Shown: piece after piece, positions 51,807 to 60,303 of the stretch | How the letters are laid out: every line of letters starts with the position of its first letter | How positions within the stretch are numbered: position 1 is the stretch's first letter | Source of the DNA: Lentisphaera marina | Lineage (GTDB): Bacteria; Verrucomicrobiota; Lentisphaeria; Lentisphaerales; Lentisphaeraceae | NCBI RefSeq assembly: GCF_028745505.1 | Contig: NZ_JAQZZL010000001.1 | Span: forward strand, 124,001-188,000 | Direction: 5' to 3' | DNA length: 64,000 nucleotides | Position numbers and translations under genes: made by a program | Notes under the pieces: generated by a model | What the model saw: only the letters and a program-made list of their open reading frames with translations | What the model was told of the DNA's origin: nothing | Databases searched by the model: none

Positions 51807-52457
51807 TCAGAATGGAATATCGTCTTCCACGTCATCTACATCGAATACAGGTGCGGGAGGAATCTCTGCCTGCATCGACTGGGGTGCCTGTTGCGCTACT
51901 TGAGGTGCTTGCTGCACTGCTTCAAAAGTTGGCGGAGTTGCCACTGGAGCTGCATTCATTGCTTGTCCTTGGGGAGGCTGAGCATAAGAATTTTGCTGCG
52001 CAGGAGCAGGTGCCTGACTCGGCGCTACTGGTTCCATATAAGATGGTGCTTGTGGTTGTGCTGATGGTACAGGTGCAGCTTGCTGGTATTGCGAGTTTCC
52101 TTGCTGACTGCCACCATCACCTCTGCTGCTATTTAAGAACTGCACTCGCTCTGCGGTAACAGAATGACGTTGTCTGGCTTGACCAGTTGTCTTATCTTGC
52201 CATTGCTCGAGTCTAAGTGAGCCTTCAATAAAAACAGATGAACCCTTTCTGAGGTATGTGTTGGATGTCTCTGCTTGGCGTCCCCATGCTACTACATCTA
52301 CATATAAAGTATCTTCGCGACTTTCTCCTGAGGCCGTACGATAAGGTCGGCTAACAGCCAAACGTAAAGTACAGACAGCTTGACCAGAAGCCAATTGCCT
52401 TAACTCAGGATCTCTTGTGAGATTGCCCATTAAAAATACTTTATTAAAAGATGCCAT
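51807..52457 (-). CDS. ssb: Single-stranded DNA-binding protein
   Basis: A 216-residue SSB. The OB fold occupies about 1-110 (FNKVFLMGNLTRDPELR, YVDVVAWGRQAE, SSVFIEGSLRLEQW). A long Gln/Pro/Ala-rich linker follows (about 115-200), ending in the acidic tip DVEDDIPF, which recruits partner proteins. The linker is longer than in E. coli SSB and low in complexity. Located in the rpsF-ssb-rpsR-rplI ribosomal cluster, its classic site. Confidence 0.96.
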   Translation of the reverse strand: MASFNKVFLMGNLTRDPELRQLASGQAVCTLRLAVSRPYRTASGESREDTLYVDVVAWGRQAETSNTYLRKGSSVFIEGSLRLEQWQDKTTGQARQRHSVTAERVQFLNSSRGDGGSQQGNSQYQQAAPVPSAQPQAPSYMEPVAPSQAPAPAQQNSYAQPPQGQAMNAAPVATPPTFEAVQQAPQVAQQAPQSMQAEIPPAPVFDVDDVEDDIPF

Positions 52458-52482
52458 GGTTAATTCCAGTAAAGACCGTTAA

Positions 52483-52803
52483 TTACTTATTAAGATCTAA
52501 TGTTACCGGGTTTTCTGGGATCTCGTAGTTATAAACAACAGTTCTGAGAACTGTGTTATCCAAACGGTAACTTTCGATAAACTCACTTACTTTATCTTCT
52601 GGAAGATTAAGGAAGAAACGTAGGTAAAGACCTGAAGTACGCTTGCCAATGGCACGTGCGAACTGCTTTCTACCCATGTTTTTCACTGTAACATCGCCGC
52701 CACCTAGGGCTACGATTTGCTCTTCGACCTTTTTAGAGAAGGCTTCACCGCCATCTTCATACTTGCGGTCATTCAAGATGAATATTGCATCATATTTTTT
52801 CAT
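52483..52803 (-). CDS. rpsF: 30S ribosomal protein S6
   Basis: A 106-residue S6 with the ferredoxin-like fold: KKYDAIFILNDRKYE at the start, KNMGRKQFARAIGKR in the centre and LRFFLNLPEDKVSEF after it. Overlaps the pth stop by four bases (ATGA). Starts the rpsF-ssb-rpsR-rplI-dnaB cluster. Confidence 0.96.
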   Translation of the reverse strand: MKKYDAIFILNDRKYEDGGEAFSKKVEEQIVALGGGDVTVKNMGRKQFARAIGKRTSGLYLRFFLNLPEDKVSEFIESYRLDNTVLRTVVYNYEIPENPVTLDLNK

Positions 52804-53444
52804 TTCTTTGTCTCCTGATTCGGTTGACTTGAATCGTTCGGCACCGTGCCATTGAACGTATTCATTGCAGCATCACACCCTTTGGTGCAAAGCATCAGTA
52901 CGGCATCCACAGACGTAGATACCGCCCGAGAAATAAGCTCCATTTCTAATAATGTAAAGTCCGATAAGACATAATCTGCAACATCTGCACCCTTTCCAGG
53001 ATGATCCACACCAATTCTCATACGATAAAAGTCAGCCCCACCAAAATACTGTAAAATAGACTTCACTCCGTTATGCCCACCAGCACTACCTCCCAAACGC
53101 AAACGTAAACGCCCAACCTTGAGACTCATCTCATCGTAAATCACAATTATATCTTCAGACTTAACTGAATTCTTTTTTGCGAATTTCTTTATCGCTTCAC
53201 CAGAATTATTCATGTAAGTCATGGGCTTAACAAAAATAAGACGATGACCTTCGTGCTCACATTCAGCATACTCTGCTCGCCATTTCTTCTTCAACTTCAA
53301 GGAGAACTGCTCAAGAAATAAATCAATGACTTTAAAACCCACATTATGCCGCGTGTTTTCGTAGGAAGCCCCGGGGTTACCTAAACCACAGATAAGATAA
53401 GTCTTTTGATCATTTCCATTCTGATTATTAAAAAAGGGAAACAT
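52800..53444 (-). CDS. pth: Peptidyl-tRNA hydrolase
   Basis: A 214-residue enzyme that recycles tRNA from dropped-off peptidyl-tRNA. The catalytic His is in YENTRHNVGF (near residue 35) and the Asp in IGVDHPGKGADVADYVL; FVKPMTYMNNSGEA and GGSAGGHNGVKSI are also family signatures. About 15 N-terminal residues precede the normal start of the fold. First gene of the pth-rpsF-ssb operon; the plus-strand receiver gene diverges 115 bases away. Confidence 0.95.
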   Translation of the reverse strand: MFPFFNNQNGNDQKTYLICGLGNPGASYENTRHNVGFKVIDLFLEQFSLKLKKKWRAEYAECEHEGHRLIFVKPMTYMNNSGEAIKKFAKKNSVKSEDIIVIYDEMSLKVGRLRLRLGGSAGGHNGVKSILQYFGGADFYRMRIGVDHPGKGADVADYVLSDFTLLEMELISRAVSTSVDAVLMLCTKGCDAAMNTFNGTVPNDSSQPNQETKK

Positions 53445-53559
53445 TTCACACCTAATTTATTATTATAAAGCCTGAAAATAACTGTAAAAAAAGCTAATAC
53501 ACTCTCTCGTATTTGATCATTTTCTTTTTTTTTGAATTAAGTGGAGTTATTATTTCATC

Positions 53560-55296
53560 ATGCCACATAACAAATCCACCATCTTAGCACTCTCAAGTGA
53601 CTACGACACAAGGATGTTTTTCTTTGATCAGATCAAGCGAAAAGACGTCAACTTACTTGTGCGCCAAACACGCGAACGCGCCCTGCACCTTTTATCTATT
53701 TCTGATATCGCTCTTATCATTATCGACCGCAACTTAGAAGACTGCACCGGACTCGAACTCATCCAAGAAATCAAGCAGAGCAACCTCTACTTCAATGACA
53801 CTCCGATATATGCGCTAGGACATCAAGACAAAGAAGAAGAAGAGTGCATAGAGTTTTTCGACTCTGGCGCCGACGACTACTCTCCCAGCCCTGTTTCACC
53901 CTCCGTTTTCCAAGCTCGCGTCAACAAACTCCTGAATTGGTCCATCAAACAGAAAAACAACCCTGTTAAACTTTCTACACAAATGGATTCAAAAGAGATT
54001 CCTGGCATCCTTCAACTCCTCGAAACTGAACAGTCAACAGGCATTTTACAGGCATCACACTCAAAAGACTATGCTCAAGCAATCCTGCACAAGGGAAAGA
54101 TCATTGAGGCACATACTGAATACTGCACTGGTAAAGATGCCATAACAGAAATACTTGCCTGGCCTTTTGCACAAATTAAATTCACAGAAAACGATGACGC
54201 CCCAGATAAAGTCGAAAAACCAAAGACACTCAATATATCCGCGACACTGATGGATTGTGTTTTAGATGTTGACATTTACAACGATGCTAAACAACGCCTC
54301 AACGACACCGAACTCGCTTTTGAACATGGGACTAAAGCACTACCAGGAAACAGTAACCGCGTGGCCAAACAAGTCGTCACTATGGCAAACTCGGGACTCA
54401 GCCTTGGAGAAATTTACGACGCCATACGAGTTAACCAGCGTCACCTGACTTTAATGATCGATCAAATGATCAAAGTCGGTTACATCAAAATTGCACCACC
54501 GCCATTTGATAATTATTCAAAAGACAATGGCCAATCACTTCGCGCCATCCGCACAACGGACAGCCTTGCACAATGCAAAGAAGATCTCAGCAAACTCCGC
54601 TTTCCACTAAGCAAAGAACTAAGCGAAGTCCCCTACGCGAGCGCTTCAATTTTAATTGACCATAGCCAACCTTCACTCATTTTAGCTGGAGACAGCTCTA
54701 ACACAGTTAAGTGCGCCTTTGAGACAATGCTCAAAGTCGCTGCCAACTCATCTCAAGTACACGCAAAAACGAGCTCGCAGAGAAAAGGCGAAAAACGAAC
54801 GACCTTAATCTTTGATAAACACACCACAATTGACTTAGTATGTACCGCGCAGAAGCTAGACCATCATTATTTAAGCAATCTTCAAAAAGACTACTCAAGC
54901 TGTACATCAATCATTTATTGTATTTCATCACTCGATAACCCTTCTAATCAAGCCAACCATAGAAACATAAGAAAACTCCGCAATGTTTTCTCCGTCCCCT
55001 TCACAGTTGCCTTGTTATCGGAACCCGCAGAAGGTTATGAGCCCACTTTTACTTTTGAATGTGGCAAATGTACCCACAAACTCAAAATAGAAATGAGCCT
55101 CGAAGGCTCGATCGGCAAATGCCCCATTTGCAGTACCGAAGTCAAAACCCCCGACTGCCTAGCTTATGCCAAGGAAAAATTACACATCGTTGAAAATGTT
55201 CCTATCGTCACACTTCCAGCTAGGTCCGACTCTTCATGGAGCACCTTATTATCCATGATTTGCGATGATATTTTAGACACAAAAACCTATAGGTGA
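53560..55296 (+). CDS. Receiver-like + DUF4388 + degenerate GTPase-like protein with zinc ribbon
   Basis: A 578-residue multidomain protein. Residues 5-130 form a CheY-like receiver with the likely phospho-acceptor Asp in ALIIIDRNLEDCTGLEL. Residues about 145-235 resemble DUF4388 (GILQLLETEQSTGILQ ... LHKGKIIEAHTEY). A helical part (about 245-320) reads like a winged-helix/oligomerisation segment. Residues about 365-505 recall a small-GTPase fold, but the P-loop reads AGDSSNTVKCAF without the GK[ST]. A C4 zinc ribbon (CGKCTHKL ... CPICST) lies near 510-535. Probably a signalling scaffold, perhaps in motility or polarity; inference only. Confidence 0.68.
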   Translation: MPHNKSTILALSSDYDTRMFFFDQIKRKDVNLLVRQTRERALHLLSISDIALIIIDRNLEDCTGLELIQEIKQSNLYFNDTPIYALGHQDKEEEECIEFFDSGADDYSPSPVSPSVFQARVNKLLNWSIKQKNNPVKLSTQMDSKEIPGILQLLETEQSTGILQASHSKDYAQAILHKGKIIEAHTEYCTGKDAITEILAWPFAQIKFTENDDAPDKVEKPKTLNISATLMDCVLDVDIYNDAKQRLNDTELAFEHGTKALPGNSNRVAKQVVTMANSGLSLGEIYDAIRVNQRHLTLMIDQMIKVGYIKIAPPPFDNYSKDNGQSLRAIRTTDSLAQCKEDLSKLRFPLSKELSEVPYASASILIDHSQPSLILAGDSSNTVKCAFETMLKVAANSSQVHAKTSSQRKGEKRTTLIFDKHTTIDLVCTAQKLDHHYLSNLQKDYSSCTSIIYCISSLDNPSNQANHRNIRKLRNVFSVPFTVALLSEPAEGYEPTFTFECGKCTHKLKIEMSLEGSIGKCPICSTEVKTPDCLAYAKEKLHIVENVPIVTLPARSDSSWSTLLSMICDDILDTKTYR

Positions 55297-55300
55297 CCCC

Positions 55301-56275
55301 ATGCAAAAAAGCCTCCAAATCATTAGCCTAATCTTTTTACTTCAATTTTTTTGTTTTGCTGAAAACGCAAAGAATGATTCCCCAGACAAAGGAAAAACCA
55401 TCATGTCCTACAATAAACTCACCCCAGAAGAAGCTTACGTCATTGAACAAAAAGGCACTGAACGTCCTTTCACTGGCGAATACACTAACAACAAAGCCAA
55501 AGGCACTTACATCTGCCGAAAGTGCAATGCCCCTCTCTACAAATCAGACGACAAGTTTGACTCACGTTGTGGATGGCCTAGCTTTGACGATGAAATTAAG
55601 GATGCCGTTCGCAGAGAAACCGATGCCGATGGACGCCGTACAGAAATCCTTTGTAAAAACTGCGATGGTCACTTAGGCCATGTCTTTTTAGGCGAAGGCT
55701 TTACGCAAAAGAATACTCGTCATTGCGTCAACTCACTCTCTATGAAATTCATTAAAGACGGCGATGATTTACCAAAAGTTGTGCCCGAGCCCAAGAAAGC
55801 CAAAGCCATTTTTGCTTCAGGATGTTTCTGGGGAACTGAATATTGGCTCCAAAAAGCTCCTGGCGTTCTCTCTGCAACCTCGGGCTATATTGGTGGACAC
55901 GTCAAGAACCCAACGTATAAACAAATTTGCACGGGATTAACAGGTCATTACGAAGCTGTAGAAGTCGTTTACAACCCCGACATAACAGATTACGAGACCT
56001 TAGCCAAACTCTACTTTGAAACTCACAATCCAGAGCAAGCCAATGGTCAAGGCCCAGATATTGGCTCACAATATTTGCCTGCCGTCTTCTACTTTGACGA
56101 CGAGCAAAAAGCTACAATAGAAAAGCTTTTACAGATCTTGAAAGACAAGGGGCTCAAGCCTGCGACTGAATTGAAAGAAGCTACTATTTTCTATCCTGCC
56201 GAAGTCTATCACCAAGACTACTACTTCAAGCACCGTAAACAGCCCTACTGCCACAAGTATAAAAAACTTTTTTAG
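55301..56275 (+). CDS. msrBA: Exported bifunctional methionine sulfoxide reductase (MsrB-MsrA fusion)
   Basis: A 324-residue protein with a signal peptide (1-21, ending FCFAE). MsrB comes first (about 37-155): zinc cysteines CRKC and CKNC, GWPSFDD and the catalytic Cys in RHCVNSLSM. MsrA follows (about 168-320) with GCFWGTEYW (catalytic Cys), GYIGGHVKNPTY and a C-terminal resolving-Cys region (QPYCHKYKKLF). Together they repair both sulfoxide diastereomers, here outside the cytoplasm. It starts five bases after the receiver gene. Its end almost touches the convergent MEKHLA gene. Confidence 0.95.
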   Translation: MQKSLQIISLIFLLQFFCFAENAKNDSPDKGKTIMSYNKLTPEEAYVIEQKGTERPFTGEYTNNKAKGTYICRKCNAPLYKSDDKFDSRCGWPSFDDEIKDAVRRETDADGRRTEILCKNCDGHLGHVFLGEGFTQKNTRHCVNSLSMKFIKDGDDLPKVVPEPKKAKAIFASGCFWGTEYWLQKAPGVLSATSGYIGGHVKNPTYKQICTGLTGHYEAVEVVYNPDITDYETLAKLYFETHNPEQANGQGPDIGSQYLPAVFYFDDEQKATIEKLLQILKDKGLKPATELKEATIFYPAEVYHQDYYFKHRKQPYCHKYKKLF

Positions 56276-56277
56276 TT

Positions 56278-56733
56278 CTAGCTTAAATCCTCACATTTCG
56301 AAAAGGCTGCCGCTTGACCGCGGTAGACACCTTTTTCGTCGACTAAATTCCACACCTTCGCTTCTTTGATTAAGAAGCGTTTTCCCGTGGACGAAATTCG
56401 TATTCCTTGATAATCATCAATAAAACCGTACTTAGTCACTCGATCTAAAAGTTCCTTACGTTCTTCGCGATTGGGAGCTTCCGCAGAATAACGGGATGGC
56501 AACTCTATCATTTGCCCCCAATTGAGCTCAAACTTATCCAAGGCAAATTGATTGGCAAAATTAAAAATGGGGTCATCTTGCACTCCGTGTGAGAGAATTG
56601 CGAAGTCCGCAAAATACATTTCCTCAAGTAAGTCATCGCCAGACTCAATATCCAACAGGCTTTCTCCAAAAAGCTTTGCGTACGTCGCAAAAATCAGCTC
56701 AGCCTGCTCTATACACTCTTTCCACTCACTCAT
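56278..56733 (-). CDS. MEKHLA-domain protein
   Basis: A 151-residue soluble protein resembling the PAS-like MEKHLA domain: FADFAILSHGVQDDPIFNFANQFALDKFELNWGQ is the core pattern (residues ~40-75), with SRYSAE after it and the closing strand KVWNLVDEKGVYRGQAA. The start at 56733 has GGAGG seven bases ahead, inside the end of the cupin gene; an ATG five codons upstream lacks this. The domain is thought to bind ligands, but no function is established. Coupled with the cupin and yaaA genes. Confidence 0.78.
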   Translation of the reverse strand: MSEWKECIEQAELIFATYAKLFGESLLDIESGDDLLEEMYFADFAILSHGVQDDPIFNFANQFALDKFELNWGQMIELPSRYSAEAPNREERKELLDRVTKYGFIDDYQGIRISSTGKRFLIKEAKVWNLVDEKGVYRGQAAAFSKCEDLS

Positions 56734-57052
56734 TTGCGTCCTCCGCAAAAAAAACTGCTAACCAAATGCATTTTGGCTCTAGCGAAGTGCATTTCACCCT
56801 ATGCTTAAGGTGCGCGGGAATAAAGGCGCAATCTCCTGTGCTTAAAGTTTTCACTGAGCCATCCTCGTATTCAAGCTCGGCACTACCCTGCAAAACACTT
56901 ACCCACTCGTGCTCCACTTGATCATACCAAAAATCAGGATCTGAGCAATGACCTTGCGAGACAATACGTTCAATACGCACCTTCTTTTTATCCAGTAAAG
57001 GCGTCAATAATTCCTCAGGTAACTCTTGAGGAATATCTTCAAATAGGTTCAT
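56726..57052 (-). CDS. Single-domain cupin protein
   Basis: A 108-residue small cupin. Motif 1 is HEWVSVLQGSAELEYEDG (first ligand His-x-Trp form) and motif 2 GDCAFIPAHLKHRVKCTS with the second His pair. Metal binding is likely from these residues. The start overlaps the yaaA stop (ATGA-type junction) and the end overlaps the MEKHLA gene, so the three are one operon. Substrate unknown. Confidence 0.85.
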   Translation of the reverse strand: MNLFEDIPQELPEELLTPLLDKKKVRIERIVSQGHCSDPDFWYDQVEHEWVSVLQGSAELEYEDGSVKTLSTGDCAFIPAHLKHRVKCTSLEPKCIWLAVFFAEDANE

Positions 57053-57822
57053 TACTGCTTGCGAGTAAAAATATATTTATCTTCTGTACTACGTTCTGGG
57101 CAATACGCATAACCTGCTGTGTCAAAGTTCATCAAATCTTCAGGCTTCTTTAAATCATTTTTTATGATATAGGCCGCCATCATGCCACGAGCTTTCTTGG
57201 CATAAAACGAGATGATTTTGTACTTGTCGTTTTTCCAATCAAGAAAATCAACTTCAATCATTGGACGGGCTAAATTCTTTTTCTTCACCGACTTAAAGTA
57301 TTCATTTGAGGCGAGGTTCACAAAATGACTATGCCCCCCTACTTCAAGTTCTGCATTGATCGCATCAGTAATCTTATCTCCCCAAAATTCATAGAGGTTC
57401 TTGCCTTTTGAATTGGCAAACTTCGTCCCCATTTCTAAGCGATACGGATGAATCAAATCCATCGGCTTCAATAAACCATAGAGACCTGATAAAATACGTA
57501 AATGCTGATTCGCCAAGTCGACTTCTTGCTCATTAAATGAATACGGATCCATCCCTGTATAAACATCCCCTTTAAAGGCAAATACTGCTTGACGTGCTCC
57601 AGGCAAGGCCTGCTCTTCATTCCATTCAAGGAAACGAAGTTCATTCAAAGTCGATAATTTCTCACTCAACTTCATCAAGTTTGCGATATCCGCAGCATTA
57701 AGCTTTCGGAGTTCTTTAATGAGTTCTCCAGCTTCTCCCACAAATTGGGGCTGACTAATTTTATCAGTAGGTACCTGGCTCTCGTAATCTAAAGTTTTTG
57801 CAGGGGAAACAACACAAAGCAT
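57052..57822 (-). CDS. yaaA: Peroxide stress protein YaaA
   Basis: A 256-residue DUF328/UPF0246 protein with the family start CVVSPAKTLDYES, LMKLSEKLSTLNELRF, GDVYTGMDPYSF, HLRILSGLYGLLKPMDLIHPYRLEMGTK (residues ~108-135) and FYAKKARGMMAAYI. In E. coli YaaA lowers free iron and DNA damage under H2O2, and it binds DNA. First gene of the yaaA-cupin-MEKHLA operon, divergent from fusA. Confidence 0.93.
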   Translation of the reverse strand: MLCVVSPAKTLDYESQVPTDKISQPQFVGEAGELIKELRKLNAADIANLMKLSEKLSTLNELRFLEWNEEQALPGARQAVFAFKGDVYTGMDPYSFNEQEVDLANQHLRILSGLYGLLKPMDLIHPYRLEMGTKFANSKGKNLYEFWGDKITDAINAELEVGGHSHFVNLASNEYFKSVKKKNLARPMIEVDFLDWKNDKYKIISFYAKKARGMMAAYIIKNDLKKPEDLMNFDTAGYAYCPERSTEDKYIFTRKQ

Positions 57823-58012
57823 AACTAATCTCTCTTCAATATTAAGTCTTGGAACTCAGCTCATTTCGGGCTTTTAAAGTGATTTTAAGAAAGAGCGAAT
57901 TTTTCAATTTGCAAGGGCTAAAAATCGGTTTACATTCACGAGCGATTTTTAACGTCTATATATAGATGTAAATATTTTGAATAACAAAACATTAAACAAG
58001 GAACTGACGATT

Positions 58013-60100
58013 ATGTCTAGACCACTCGACAATGTAAGAAATATCGGTATTTCTGCACACATTGACTCTGGTAAAACTACTCTTACCGAGCGTATTCTCT
58101 TTTATACTGGCCGTATCCACGCTATCCACGAAGTACGTGGTAAAGATGGTGTTGGCGCAACTATGGACCACATGGAGCTCGAAAAAGAGAAGGGTATTAC
58201 TATTACTTCTGCTTGTACTTTCGCTCAGTGGAACGATGACCGCGGTAACGAAATCAACATTAACATTATTGATACTCCTGGTCACGTTGACTTCACAATT
58301 GAAGTAGAACGTTCACTACGTGTACTTGACGGCGCTATCCTTATTCTTTGTGGTACTTCAGGCGTTCAGTCTCAGTCTATCACTGTTGACCGTCAGATGA
58401 AGCGTTACAATGTTCCACGTATTGCTTTTGTTAACAAACTTGATAACCCTGGTTCTTCTCCTTACATCGTAACTGAGCAGCTCCGTACTAAGCTTGGCCA
58501 CAACGCTGTTATGTTCCAAGTACCTATCGGTGCTGAATCTGCACTTAAAGGTGTGGTTGACCTCGTTAAGATGAAAGCTTACTACTTCGAAGGCGACAAC
58601 GGTGAAAACCTTATCGAAGACGAAATTCCTGCTGACCTCCTTGACCACGCTCAAGAAAAACGTGAAGAGCTTCTTGAAGCTGTTTGTGAATTCGATGACG
58701 ACCTCATGGAAGCTGTTATGGAAGGTGAAGACGTTGCTGAGGCAGACCTCAACGCAGCTGCACGTAAAGGTGTTCTATCACTTGAATTAACTCCTGTTTT
58801 CTGTGGTTCTGCTTACAAGAACGTTGGTGTTCAAAAGCTTCTCCACGCTGTTTCTCTCTACCTCCCTTCTCCTTACGATGTTGAAAATGTTGCTTTCGAC
58901 CTCGATAAAGACGAAGAGCCTGTAACTCTTGAATCTGACGCTTCAAAAGAATTTGTTGGTTACATCTTCAAACTTGAAGACGGTGCATACGGTCAGCTCT
59001 CTTACATGCGTATTTACCAAGGTAAAATCGCTAAAGGCGACACAATGATCAACATGACTAACGGTAAGAAACACACTGTTGGTCGTCTCATGCGCGTTCA
59101 CTCTGCTGACACAGAAGATATTTCTGTTGCAGAAGCTGGTGACATTGTTGCTGTTTTCGGTATTGACTGTGCTACTGGTACTACTTTCACTAACGGTGAC
59201 CTTAGCTACAACATGACTTCTATGTTCGTTCCTGCTCCAGTAATCGACATGAAGCTCATTCTTAACGACCGTAAAACTTCTGGTAACCTTTCTAAGGCTC
59301 TTAACCGTTTCGGTAAAGAAGACCCAACTTTCCGCGTTCGTGTTGACGAAGAATCTGGCGAAACAATTATTTCTGGTATGGGTGAACTTCACCTCGAGAT
59401 CTATGTTGAACGTATGAAGCGTGAATACAAAGTTGACCTCGAAGTTGGTCAGCCGCAGGTAGCTTACCGCGAATCTATCGAGCAAGACTCACCTTTCGAC
59501 TACTCACACAAGAAACAGTCTGGTGGTCGTGGTCAGTACGGTAAAGTTGTTGGTGTTCTTAAGACTACTGAAGAAGACTTCGTTATGGAAAACAACGTTA
59601 CTGGTGGTAACATTCCTAAAGAATACATCAGTTCTTGTGAAAAAGGTTTCCGTGGTTGCCTTAAAGAGGGTGCTCTTATTGGTTTCCCAGTTGTTAACGT
59701 TATGGTTGACCTCCAAGACGGTGCTTACCACAATGTTGACTCGGATGACATTTCATTCCAACTTGCTGCACGTGGCGCTTTCCGCGAAGCATACAGCAAA
59801 GCTAACCCAATCATCCTTGAGCCTGTAATGCTTGTTGATATCGAAACTCCAACTGAGTTCCAAGGTACTGTAATGGGTAACCTCAACTCACGTCGTGGTA
59901 TCATCACTGGTACAACTGAAGACGAAGCTTTCTGTAAGATTTCTGCAGAAGTACCTCTTTCAGAGATGTTCGGTTATGTTGGTGAGCTTCGCTCAATGAC
60001 TCAGGGTAAAGCTGAGTACACGATGGAATTCGCTAAGTACGCTAAAGTACCTAAGACACTCCATGACCAACTAGTAAAAGAATTTGCTGAGAAGAAGTAA
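58013..60100 (+). CDS. fusA: Elongation factor G, spd/mitochondrial EFG1-like
   Basis: A 695-residue translational GTPase. G1 [10 protein letters not shown]2 region [26 protein letters not shown]3 DTPGHVDF, G4 NKLDN; domains II-V follow, with the domain IV tip near [10 protein letters not shown]. The G2 wording matches mitochondrial EFG1 and the spd EF-G1 of spirochaetes and planctomycetes, which usually live alongside a second EF-G. ATG at 58013 is preferred (AAGGA ahead, protein then starts [13 protein letters not shown]). Codon use is strongly biased to pyrimidine third positions, as for a highly expressed gene. A clear terminator follows. Confidence 0.96.
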   Translation: MSRPLDNVRNIGISAHIDSGKTTLTERILFYTGRIHAIHEVRGKDGVGATMDHMELEKEKGITITSACTFAQWNDDRGNEININIIDTPGHVDFTIEVERSLRVLDGAILILCGTSGVQSQSITVDRQMKRYNVPRIAFVNKLDNPGSSPYIVTEQLRTKLGHNAVMFQVPIGAESALKGVVDLVKMKAYYFEGDNGENLIEDEIPADLLDHAQEKREELLEAVCEFDDDLMEAVMEGEDVAEADLNAAARKGVLSLELTPVFCGSAYKNVGVQKLLHAVSLYLPSPYDVENVAFDLDKDEEPVTLESDASKEFVGYIFKLEDGAYGQLSYMRIYQGKIAKGDTMINMTNGKKHTVGRLMRVHSADTEDISVAEAGDIVAVFGIDCATGTTFTNGDLSYNMTSMFVPAPVIDMKLILNDRKTSGNLSKALNRFGKEDPTFRVRVDEESGETIISGMGELHLEIYVERMKREYKVDLEVGQPQVAYRESIEQDSPFDYSHKKQSGGRGQYGKVVGVLKTTEEDFVMENNVTGGNIPKEYISSCEKGFRGCLKEGALIGFPVVNVMVDLQDGAYHNVDSDDISFQLAARGAFREAYSKANPIILEPVMLVDIETPTEFQGTVMGNLNSRRGIITGTTEDEAFCKISAEVPLSEMFGYVGELRSMTQGKAEYTMEFAKYAKVPKTLHDQLVKEFAEKK

Positions 60101-60125
60101 TCATCTAAGCAAACATTCTTAATAA

Positions 60126-60156
60126 AAACCCGAGTCGAATGGCTCGGGTTTTTTAT
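60126..60156 (+). terminator. Rho-independent terminator after fusA
   Basis: Stem AACCCGAG/CTCGGGTT with an eight-base loop, followed by six T, about 25 bases after the fusA stop. It isolates fusA from the insertion sequence downstream. Confidence 0.9.
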
Positions 60157-60260
60157 TGCCTAGTTCAACAGGATTTCTTTTAATTGGCTACTTAGGGCTC
60201 ACTTATTAAGTCATATATTACTTATAGTCAATGAGATAAGTGGTAATTATGCTATATTAC

Positions 60261-60300
60261 ATGCAAACAAAACCCCTCAAAACAATCATTAGGTTTGCAT
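60261..60300 (+). promoter_or_regulatory. Hairpin just ahead of the transposase start
   Basis: ATGCAAAC (60261-60268) and GTTTGCAT (60293-60300) form a perfect eight-base-pair inverted repeat with a 24-base loop, ending three bases before the ATG at 60304. In the RNA it could cover the ribosome binding region, as known for some IS elements that block expression from outside transcripts. Role is inference. Confidence 0.4.
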
Positions 60301-60303
60301 AAG

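Noticed and set aside
57992-59907. Antisense open frames up to 180 codons opposite fusA
   Set aside because: They are a by-product of the strong codon bias of fusA; low-complexity translations rich in Thr/Val/Asn, with no ribosome binding sites.
60261-60300. ATGCAAAC/GTTTGCAT as terminal inverted repeats of the IS
   Set aside because: Both copies lie on the same side of the transposase; the true ends (60195 and 61777) are set by GGGCT repeats and the TACTTA duplication.
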